A stretch of 64,000 nucleotides of DNA from Nemertoderma westbladi. Taxonomy: Eukaryota > Xenacoelomorpha > Nemertodermatida > Nemertodermatidae. Under the pieces are notes generated by a model. It was not told where the DNA came from and searched no databases. It saw nothing but the letters and a program-made list of their open reading frames with translations. This document shows positions 24,101 to 36,100 of the stretch, one piece after another; position 1 is the first letter of the stretch, and each line of letters starts with the position of its first letter. The stretch covers positions 1-64,000 of the forward strand of contig JAUCBJ010004906.1 in the NCBI GenBank assembly GCA_032718475.1, given 5' to 3'. Both the position numbers and the translations under genes were made by a program.

Positions 24101-27100
24101 TTTGATGAAATCTGTGCAAAATAAATTCATAATATCAAAAATATCTCACCCAGTTGGCCTCACAACACGGTTATATTTAAATGCATTAGTAACCCAGGGT
24201 TTAGTTAAAGTCATTAGTAACCCGGCGCCAGGGACAGACATTATTAACCTCGCAGGTCTAACATAGACTATAAACTCTACTTTACTATAATTTTTTACTT
24301 TTATCAAGTATTCCGCTTTCATACATACATGGGATTTCATTTTCCTACCATCTTCCACGTCAAGAACATCATCATCTGTTGTTATTCCCTCACCACCTGT
24401 GGCCTCTGCCACGCTCTCAAAGTCCTCCTCCTCAATGGGTACTGCTCCGAAGTCTTTAGATATAGTTCTGTAATAATAATCACGGTTTTAAATGATAGCA
24501 CACGTCACAGCATTGATACACTATTAGTACTATTATTAGTATATTATTATATTATTAGTACTATTAGCACTATTAGTACTACAAACAAACTGTAGAGATG
24601 ATCACTTAGTACAAACATGGACATGGATGGGCTGGTGGGGAGAATTGGACTCACAGGTCTGTAGAGATGATCACTAAGTACCAACCTGGACATGGATGGG
24701 CTGGTGGGGAGAATTGGACTCACTGGTCTGTAGAGATGATCACTAAGTACCAACCTGGACATGGATGGGCTGGTGGGGAGAATTGGACTCAGTGGTCTGT
24801 AGAGATGATCACTAAGTACCAACCTGGACATGGATGGGCTGGTAGGGAGAATTGGACTCGCTGGCATGTAGAGATGATCACTTTACACAAACCTGACATG
24901 GACGGGCTGGTAGGGAGAATTGGACTCGCTGGTCTGTAGAGATGATCACTAAGTACCAACCTGGACATGGATGGGCTGGTAGGGAGAATTTGACTCGCTG
25001 GCATGTAGAGATGATCACTTTACACAAACCTGACATGGACGGGCTGGTAGGGAGAATTGGACTCGCTGGTCTGTAGAGATGATCACTAAGTACCAACCTG
25101 GACATGGACGGGATGGTAGGGAGAATTGGACTCGCTGGTCTGTAGAGATGATCACTAAGTACCAACCTGGACATGGATGGGCTGGTAGGGAGAATTGGAC
25201 TCACTGGTCTGTAGAGATGATCACTAAGTACCAACATGGACATGGACGGGATGGTAGGGAGAATTGGACTCGCTGGTCTGTAGAGATGATCACTAAGTAC
25301 CAACCTGGACATGGATGGGCTGGTAGGGAGAATTGGACTCACTGGTCTGTAGAGATGATCACTAAGTACCAACCTGGACATGGATGGGCTGGTAGGGAGA
25401 ATTGGACTCACTGGTCTGTAGAGATGATCACTAAGTACCAACCTGGACATGGATGGGCTGGTAGGGAGAATTTGACTCGCTGGCATGTAGAGATGATCAC
25501 TTTACACAAACCTGACATGGACGGGCTGGTAGGGAGAATTGGACTCGCTGGTCTGTAGAGATGATAACTTTACACAAACCTGACATGGACGGGCTGGTAG
25601 GGAGAATTGGACTCGCTGGTCTGTAGAGATGATCACTAAGTACCAACCTGGACATGGATGGGCTGGTAGGGAGAATTGGACTCGCTGGTCTGTAGAGATG
25701 ATCACTAAGTACCAACCTGGGCATGGATGGGCTGGTAGGGAGAATTGGACTCGCTGGTCTGTAGAGATGATCACTAAGTACCAACCTGGACGTGGACATG
25801 GATGGGCTGGTAGGGAGAATTGGACTCGCTGGTCTGTAGAGATGATCACTTAGTACAAACCTGGACATGGATGGGCTGGTGGGGAGAATTGGACTTGCTG
25901 GTCTGTAGAGATGATCACTAAGTACCAACCTGGACATTGATGGGCTGGTAGGGAGAATTGGACTCGCTGGTCAGTAGAGATGATCACTAAGTACCAACCT
26001 GGACATGGATGGGCTGGTAGGGAGAATTGGACTCGCTTGTCTGTAGAGATGATCACTAAGTACCAACCTGGACATGGATGGGCTGGTAGGGAGAATTGGA
26101 CTCGCTGGTCAGTAGAGATGATCACTAAGTACCAACCTGGACATGGACGGACTGGTAGGGAGAATTGGACTCGCTGGTCTGTAGAGATGATCACTTAGTA
26201 CAAACCTGGACATGGATGGGCTGGTGGGGAGAATTGGACTCGCTGGTCTGTAAAGATGATCACTTAGACGACATCGGTGGTTTTGAGCTTCAACAGTGTT
26301 CAACACTATTTGTATTAAGGATTCAACTGTTTTAGAAGTCGTTACAACGTCCAGTCTGTATTTGTACAATATCACCAGAAGACTTAGCAGCCATTGAGTT
26401 CTAAACGTGAGAAATTCATAGTATAAAAGCTGTCCAAAACCAACGGCCATGGCATCGCGCTATCTATATATAATCGGCATGGCGATTGGCAGCTGTTTTA
26501 AGAAATGCTAGAGGGCGGTCTATCTATAAAATTGTAGCTTTCGCAAAGGTTATCAGCATATTCAACGGTAGTTTTAATACTAGGCGCCTTGAGAATGTTT
26601 ATTGGGTTGTCCACCATGCTGATTCACTCCATGAGAAGTGAATAAGCACGAGATGAGCAAAGGGTGGTCGTCATAGCAAGACATGCTCTTTACATATTCA
26701 CATGCCCAAAATGGAGTGGGGCGACATTCACACATAAAATATGGCATTGTGACACTCCCAAATACAATGCAGTGACGAGTAACTGTTCAGGTACAACCTC
26801 TAAGGAAACCCTATGGATGGCTGCTTACCTCATGTACGTAGGTAGAAGACGCAATGTGTAATCGGGTTTCCGACACTCTCCCATAAGCGGTTGGGGAGAG
26901 GGTGAATATTGTAAGACCTCGAGTGTAATGTGCATCAGTTGGGTTCCCATACGGACATTGTGGTCGAAGACGCGGGGCAGACCGGCGATGAATGCGTTGA
27001 ATATGGTGTTAGTTCGGAGGTTCGCTGGGGTAATATGGAAACATTTGTCGTACTGTTGGTAACCTGTGAGATAAAGTAGACGTGGAAACATTTGTCGTAC

Positions 27101-30100
27101 TGTTGGTAAGCTGTGAGATAAAGTAGATGTGTAAACATTTGTCGTACTGTTGGTAACCTGTGAGATAAATGAGACGTGGAAACATTTGTCGTACTGTTGG
27201 TAACCTGTGAGATAAAGTAGATGTGTAAACATTTGTCGTACTGTTGGTAACCTGTGAGATAAAGTAGACGTGGAAACATTTGTCGTACTGTTGGTAACCT
27301 GTGAGATAAATGAGACGTGGAAACATTTGTCGTACTGTTGGTAATCTGCGAGATAAATGAGACGTGGAAACATTTGTCGTACTGTTGGTAATCTGCGAGA
27401 TAAAGTAGATGTGTAAACATTTGTCGTATTGTTGGTAACCTGTGAGATAAAGTAGATGTGTAAACATTTGTCGTATTGTTGGTAACCTATGAGATAAATG
27501 AGACGTGGAAACATTTGTCGTACTGTTGGTAACCTGTGAGATAAAGTAGATGTGTAAACATTTGTCGTACTGTTGGTAACCTGTGAGATAAATGAGACGT
27601 GGAAACATTTGTCGTACTGTTGGTAACCTGTGAGATAAAGTAGATGTGTAAACATTTGTCGTATTGTTGGTAACCTGTGAGATAAATGAGACGTGGAAAC
27701 ATTTGTCGTACTGTTGGTAATCTGCGAGATAAAGTAGATGTGTAAACATTTGTCGTATTGTTGGTAACCTGTGAGATAAAGTAGATGTGTAAACATTTGT
27801 CGTACTGTTGGTAACCTGTGAGATAAATGAGACGTGGAAACATTTGTCGTACTGTTGGTAATCTGCGAGATAAAGTAGATGTGTAAACATTTGTCGTATT
27901 GTTGGTAACCTGTGAGATAAAGTAGATGTGTAAACATTTGTCGTATTGTTGGTAACCTGTGAGATAAAGTAGATGTGTAAACATTTGTCGTACTGTTGGT
28001 AACCTGTGAGATAAAGTAGATGTGTAAACATTTGTCGTATTGTTGGTAACCTGTGAGATAAAGTAGATGTGTAAACATTTGTCGTACTGTTGGTAACCTG
28101 TGAGATAAATGAGACGTGGAAACATTTGTCGTACTGTTGGTAATCTGCGAGATAAAGTAGATGTGTAAACATTTGTCGTGATGTTGGTAATCTGTGAGAT
28201 AAATGAGACGTGGAAACATTTGTCGTACTGTTGGTAATCTGCGAGATAAAGTAGATGTGTAAACATTTGTCGTGATGTTGGTAATCTGCGAGATAAAGTA
28301 GATGTGTAAACATTTGTCGTACTGTTGGTAACCTGTGAGATAAATGAGACGTGGAAACATTTGTCGTACTGTTGGTAATCTGCGAGATAAAGTAGATGTG
28401 TAAACATTTGTCGTATTGTTGGTAACCTGTGAGATAAATGAGACGTGGAAACATTTGTCGTACTGTTGGTAATCTGCGAGATAAAGTAGATGTGTAAACA
28501 TTTGTCGTATTGTTGGTAACCTGTGAGATAAAGTAGATATGGAAACATTTGTCGTACTGTTGGTAACCTGTGAGATAAAGTAGATGTGTAAACATTTGTC
28601 GTATTGTTGGTAACCTGTGAGATAAAGTAGATGTGTAAACATTTGTCGTACTGTTGGTAACCTGTGAGATAAATGAGACGTGGAAACATTTGTCGTACTG
28701 TTGGTAATCTGCGAGATAAAGTAGATGTGTAAACATTTGTCGTATTGTTGGTAACCTGTGAGATAAAGTAGATGTGGAAACATTTGTCGTACTGTTGGTA
28801 ACCTGTGAGATAAATGAGACGTGGAAACATTTGTCGTACTGTTGGTAATCTGCGAGATAAAGTAGATGTGTAAACATTTGTCGTATTGTTGGTAACCTGT
28901 GAGATAAAGTAGATATGGAAACATTTGTCGTACTGTTGGTAACCTGTGAGATAAAGTAGATGTGTAAACATTTGTCGTATTGTTGGTAACCTGTGAGATA
29001 AAGTAGATGTGTAAACATTTGTCGTATTGTTGGTAACCTGTGAGATAAAGTAGATGTGTAAACATTTGTCGTACTGTTGGTAACCTGTGAGATAAATGAG
29101 ACGTGGAAACATTTGTCGTACTGTTGGTAATCTGCGAGATAAAGTAGATGTGTAAACATTTGTCGTATTGTTGGTAACCTGTGAGATAAAGTAGATGTGT
29201 AAACATTTGTCGTATTGTTGGTAACCTGTGAGATAAAGTAGATGTGTAAACATTTGTCGTATTGTTGGTAACCTGTGAGATAAAGTAGATGTGTAAACAT
29301 TTGTCGTATTGTTGGTAACCTGTGAGATAAAGTAGATGTGTAAACATTTGTCGTATTGTTGGTAACCTGTGAGATAAAGTAGATGTGTAAACATTTGTCG
29401 TATTGTTGGTAACCTGTGAGATAAAGTAGATGTGTAAACATTTGTCGTACTGTTGGTAACCTGTGAGATAAATGAGACGTGGAAACATTTGTCGTACTGT
29501 TGGTAATCTGCGAGATAAAGTAGATGTGTAAACATTTGTCGTATTGTTGGTAACCTGTGAGATAAAGTAGATGTGTAAACATTTGTCGTATTGTTGGTAA
29601 CCTGTGAGATAAAGTAGATGTGTAAACATTTGTCGTACTGTTGGTAACCTGTGAGATAAATGAGACGTGGAAACATTTGTCGTACTGTTGGTAATCTGCG
29701 AGATAAAGTAGATGTGTAAACATTTGTCGTATTGTTGGTAACCTGTGAGATAAAGTATATGTGTAAACATTTGTCGTATTGTTGGTAACCTGTGAGATAA
29801 AGTAGATGTGTAAACATTTGTCGTACTGTTGGTAACCTGTGAGATAAATGAGACGTGGAAACATTTGTCGTACTGTTGGTAATCTGCGAGATAAAGTAGA
29901 TGTGTAAACATTTGTCGTATTGTTGGTAACCTGTGAGATAAAGTAGATGTGTAAACATTTGTCGTACTGTTGGTAATCTGCGAGATAAAGTAGATGTGTA
30001 AACATTTGTCGTACTGTTGGTAATCTGCGAGATAAAGTAGATGTGTAAACATTTGTCGTACTGTAACCTGTGAGATAAATGAGACGTGGAAACATTTGTC

Positions 30101-33100
30101 GTACTGTTGGTAATCTGCGAGATAAAGTAGATGTGTAAACATTTGTCGTGATGTTGGTAATCTGCGAGATAAAGTAGATGTGTAAACATTTGTCGTACTG
30201 TTGGTAACCTGTGAGATAAATGAGACGTGGAAACATTTGTCGTACTGTTGGTAATCTGCGAGATAAAGTAGATGTGTAAACATTTGTCGTACTGTTGGTA
30301 ATCTGCGAGATAAAGTAGATGTGTAAACATTTGTCGTGATGTTGGTAATCTGTGAGATAAATGAGACGTGGAAACATTTGTCGTACTGTTGGTAACCTGT
30401 GAGATAAATGAGACGTGGAAACATTTGTCGTACTGTTGGTAACCTGCGAGATAAAGTAGATGTGTAAACATTTGTCGTATTGTTGGTAACCTGTGAGATA
30501 AAGTAGATGTGGAAACATTTGTCGTACTGTTGGTAATCTGCGAGATAAAGTAGATGTGTAAACATTTGTCGTGATGTTGGTAATCTGTGAGATAAAGTAG
30601 ATGTGGAAACATTTGTCGTACTGTTGGTAATCTGCGAGATAAAGTAGATGTGTAAACATTTGTCGTGATGTTGGTAATCTGTGAGATAAATGAGACGTGG
30701 AAACATTTGTCGTACTGTTGGTAACCTGTGAGATAAAGTAGATGTGGAAACATTTGTCGTATTGTTGGTAACCTGTGAGATAAATGAGACGTGGAAACAT
30801 TTGTCGTACTGTTGGTAATCTGCGAGATAAAGTAGATGTGTAAATATTTGTCGTGATGTTGGTAATCTGCGAGATAAAGTAGATGTGTAAACATTTGTCG
30901 TACTGTTGGTAACCTGTGATAAAGATGGTCAGTAAAATAGAGATAAAGATCGCGAGATGCAAGGTCCTTCCTTTAATAATTCAATGTTTTGTAAATAAAC
31001 TGCCTAAATAAATACCTGCGACTTTTAAGCGCAAATATCTAAGCAATTTAACGACGATCTTTCACATAGTTTTACATTTAAAAGGGACGTACGTCAAATA
31101 ATAATATATATGTTATTAATAACTATTTATTGTACGGTAAATAAAATATGCTTTATTTACCGTTTTAGGGTTTTAGGGAGGTACATAAGTCTGATCGATG
31201 GGCGAAAAGGTAAATAACATGTTTTATTTATCGTACAATATGTAATTTTATTGTTAAAATCATCCTAATTACTGGATTATAATATTAAAAGATATTATTG
31301 TTTAATAAGTAATTAAACATTGCACCAGTCGCACGGAGTTATTCTTAGCTTCGTCCTTATTGTGATGTGTTGATACAAATAAATGGAAAGGTCGTTAATG
31401 TCGTTGAGAAATAGACTTCATAGAGTGCAGGTATTTGCATCCGTTACAGCATGCAGGGTAGGCCATTTATTATATTTAACAAAATACACAATATTCTGGA
31501 ACATATTATTTATTTGAAGATTATTAATTACTTGATGTCATTAAATAAATAAAATGCCCAGGAATAGTATTTATTACAGTACAAAGTTGGTTGATTCAAG
31601 AGCAATAATCTCCATTTACCAAGGTAAATAATGTAATTATTTACCGCTAGCCCATTGACTGAGCGGAAAATAATGTAAATTTTAACAATAAAGTTTATTA
31701 AATTCAATAACAGTCAGCCGAAGACGGAGACGACCCGAAGGCTCCTCTTTCGATAGCTGCTACCCGAAGGCAGGGGTGGGCGCTACTCCTATCTGCTACC
31801 CAAAGGTTAGGGGTGGGCGCTACTCCTACCTGCTACCCGAAGGTAGGGGTGGGCGCTACTCCTATCTGCTACCCGAAGGTAGGGGTGGGCGCTACTCCTA
31901 TCTGCTATCCGAAGGTAGGGGTGGGCGCTTCTCCTATCTGCTACCCGAAGGTAGGGGTGGGCGCTACTCCTATCTGCTACCCAAAGGTTAGGGGTGGGCG
32001 CTACTCCTATCTGCTACCCGAAGGTAGGGGTGGGCGCTACTCCTATCTGCTATTCGAAGGTAGGGGTGGGCGCTTCTCCTATCTGCTACCCGAAGGTAGG
32101 GGTGGGCGCTTCTCCTATCTGCTACCCGAAGGTAGGGGTGGGCGCTACTCCTATCTGCTACCCGAAGGTAGGGGTGGGCGCTACTCCTATCTGCTATCCG
32201 AAGGTAGGGGTGGGCGCTTCTCCTATCTGCTACCCGAAGGTAGGGGTGGGCGCTACTCCTATCTGCTACCCGAAGGTAGGGGTGAGCGCTACTCCTATCT
32301 GCTACCCAAAGGTTAGGGTTGGGCGCTACTCCTACCTGGTACCCAAAGGTTAGGGGTGGGCGCTACTCCTACCTGGTACCCGAAGGTAGGGGTGGGCGCT
32401 ACTCCTATCTGCTACCCGAAGGTAGGGGGTGGGCGCTACGCCTATCTGCTACCCAAGGGTAGGGGTGGGCGCTACTCCTATCTGCTACCCGAGGGTAGGG
32501 GTGGTCGCTACTCCTAATCTGCTACCCGAAGGTAGGGGTGGGCGCTACTCCTATCTGCTACCCGAAGGCAAGGGGGTGGCCGTTACTCCTATCTGCTACC
32601 CGAAGGTAGGGAGTGGGCGCTACGCCTATCTGCTACCCGAAGGTAGGGGTGGGCGCTACTCCTATCTGTTACCCGAAGGTAGGGGTGGGCGCTACTCCTA
32701 CCTGGTACGCGAAGGTAGGGGTGGGCGCTACTCCTATCTGCTACCCGAAGGTAGGGGTGGGCGCTACTCCTATCTGCTACCCGAAGGTAGGGGTGGGTGC
32801 TACTCCTACCTGGTACCCGAAGGTAGGGGTGGGCGCTACTCCTATCTGCTACCCGAAGGCAAGGGGGTGGCCGTTACTCCTATCTGCTACCCGAAGGTAG
32901 GGGTGGGCGCTACTCCTATCTGCTACCCGAAGGTAGGGGTGGGCGCTACTCCTACCTGGTACCCGAAGGTAGGGGTGGGCGCTACTCCTATCTGCTACCC
33001 GAAGGTAGGGGTGGGCGCTACTCCTACCTGGTACCCGAAGGTAGGGGTGGGCGCTACTCCTATCTGCTACCCGAAGGTAGGGGTGGGCGCTACTCCTATC

Positions 33101-36100
33101 TGTTACCCGAAGGTAGGGGTGGGCGCTACTCCTACCTGGTACCCGAAGGTAGGGGTGGGCGCTACTCCTATCTGCTACCCGAAGGTAGGGGTGGGCGCTA
33201 CTCCTATCTGCTACCCGAAGGTAGGGGTGGGCGCTACTCCTATCTGCTACCCGAAGGTAGGGGTGGGCGCTACTCCTATCTGTTACCCGAAGTTAGAGGT
33301 GGGCGCTACCCCTATCGGCTACCCGAAGGTAGGGGTGGGCGCTACTCCTATCTGCAACCCGAGGGTAGGGGTGGACGCTACTCCTATCTGCTACCCGAAG
33401 GTAGGGGTGGGCGCTACTCCTATCTGTTACCCGAAGGTAGGGGTGGGCGCTACTCCTATCTGCTACCCGAGGGTAGGGGTGGTCGCTACTCCTATCTGCT
33501 ACCCGAGGGTAGGGGTGGACGCTACTCCTATCTGCTACCCGAAGGTAGGGGTGGGCGCTACTCCTATCTGCTACCCGAGGGTAGGGGTGGTCGCTACTCC
33601 TATCTGCTACCCGAGGGTAGGGGTGGACGCTACTCCTATCTGCTACCCGAAGGTAGGGGTGGGCGCTACTCCTATCTGTTACCCGAAGGTAGGGGTGGGC
33701 GCTACTCCTACCTGGTACCCGAAGGTAGGGGTGGGCGCTACTCCTATCTGCTACCCGAAGGTAGGGGTGGGCGCTACGCCAATCTGCTACCCAAAGGTAG
33801 GGGTGGGCGCTACTCCTATCTGCTACCCGAGGGTAGGGGTGGTCGCTACTCCTAATCTGCTACGCGAAGGTAGGGGTGGGCGCTACTCCTATCCCAAGAT
33901 TTGCACCCAGTAATTCAATTGGTCTTCATAGTGTATAATAAATTGTAGAGTAAAAAAACTAAAGGCCATAGGAGCTGACAATAAGGGAGGTACTAGGGTA
34001 TAATCATATCACCACGATTCAATAACTCGTCACTTTTACTAGCCTCGCTTCGATCGGCCAATGCGGACTGACTCACATTGTAAGAATAATAATGGTAAAA
34101 AGCAAAAGAGTTACCAATGAATAAATAGTTAGTATCAAATTTATACAATATATTTATTATTATTATTGAGAAACCAACTAAATAATTTTAAATATTTATT
34201 ATAAACTAATATTTACTCAATACATAAGTTGTGGTTGAGTTATAAACATTAAATTAACAATACTTCATAAATAAGAAATAATTAGGATTTAAGGCAACTG
34301 ATAATTATTACTGGCAATTAAATAGCCTCAATTACTTTGGGCGAAGGACCCTCTTTACTGAGATAGGGGGCGGGGTGGGGTGTTGAATAACAGACTGACA
34401 TTAACCCCGCTAAAACAATGGCACAACAAGCACTGAATGCGTAGTTATTAAACTGACCTTTATTCAAAGCAGCTAAAGCATATCAATATTAAAATAATAT
34501 TATAGACAAAAAATGTATTTAAATAACAATAATACAGCGATACAAACTAAGCAATAACACTGTCTATACAAGTCTATAATGATGACGTCATAGTAACACA
34601 ATAGTAGTAGGAATGTTTGGCCTTGAGGTAGAAATAAAAGTTATAATGAAAACAAATATTCATTTACTAAGATATATTTCGTTTCTTACATTATGAGTGA
34701 TAGATAGAAAAACACTGGAGGCCAGGCCACGTTGGATGCAAGAAGGGAAGTGAAACTGAAACATAATACTACAATACAATACAATCAATATCCAGTCCGA
34801 TCATGGGTAGACTGGTAGAATAATTTTTGAAATAAGAATTACCGTATCTTATTTACGACAAAATTACCGGGCGAAGGAAGACATACAATACAGAGAAATA
34901 CAGATGGTATACAAACTGGTGACTGTATATAAACCAACAATCAATAGGCGACAGTCTGCTGGTCGGTAGGTTTCGTTTCAGACGGAACGCATTAGGAAGA
35001 GCCCAAACCAGGGAGTGAACTTATGGGTGGGGCGCCCAAAGGGAGAACCAACAAAAATGTAAGTATCGTATATGCGCAGTAATAGACTGCCCCTTTTTTT
35101 TACTTTATATAGCTGCGTGTGTGTACCAGTAAAACTTGGGGTATTTCGTCGAGAAAAAATATGAGAAGAGAAGAAAACAAATGTAGAGTTGATGGCTGGC
35201 GAACTATCTCATAAGAAAAAAAGTGCAGCGATTAGGTGTATGCTTAGTATATGCTTATGCTTATTGCTTAGGTGTTATTTTCCGTAGCACAAAGCTGGGA
35301 AAATCATAAAAAATAATGACCACAGGAATAACACAACAACACACATTATGTTACATATAAAACAATTGAATTGAATCATATTACCGGCTCATTAGATACG
35401 GACGGAGCAACAAATAATATCAACAGAGACTAAACGATTAATTAGCTCATTGTAAGAGAGTCTGTTTCCCTATAATAAAAGGACGCATTATTCAACCCCC
35501 ATGGTCTAATATAAAGACGCCCACAGTAACAGATGTCATAATAGCGTAGGATAGAGATAATGGTAACTGATGATAGTGAATGTTGTATTACGGTGGATAT
35601 TGGTGAATCTAGAATGGCACCGTTGGCGATTAGTTATTAGTTTATCTTAAAGATACCGAATGAATATAGATATTAGTTTAAGTATTGGTTTCACTTTCAC
35701 TCCACTTGTGAACACTTTGCGCCCAATAAATAAATCCGATTCCTATAATATCGACCCCTATACAGCCATGTCCACATTTTGTCATTCCGAGAAAAACGCT
35801 TTTTTAAGTTTTTGAATCGCGATGAATCGAAACATCATTATAATTGATAATGTTATATTTCAATGGAAATAAACGGCGTGATATCAACAAGTTTGGAATG
35901 TATTGCAAATGTTGACAACCAACACATGGCCCATTCTTACATAATTGAAACCCCCCCCCAAACATCACCGCATTTATTGTTATTATTAGGTAAATATAGT
36001 AAGTGTAGTAAAATAGACCTCCCCTATCTTTGTTAGGGTTATGCAGCTGTTACGTTACCTACCTATTAAACTCCCAATAAATTACAATTAAAATGGACCA

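Noticed and set aside
24146-24412. 88-codon frame starting MAEATGGEG as a separate small gene
   Set aside because: Its first part is an UNC79 exon, and the rest is intron read-through after the GTATGT donor.
26825-30962. Three overlapping minus-strand frames of 1135-1317 codons
   Set aside because: They are one 47-bp unit read in all three frames; the unit lacks stop codons. Only the last ~235 bp (26829-27063) is a supported exon.
31776-33913. Plus-strand frames rich in [12 protein letters not shown]
   Set aside because: Translation of the 36-bp SINE-VNTR unit; the same unit appears on the other strand at 43615-44864, so no gene is implied.
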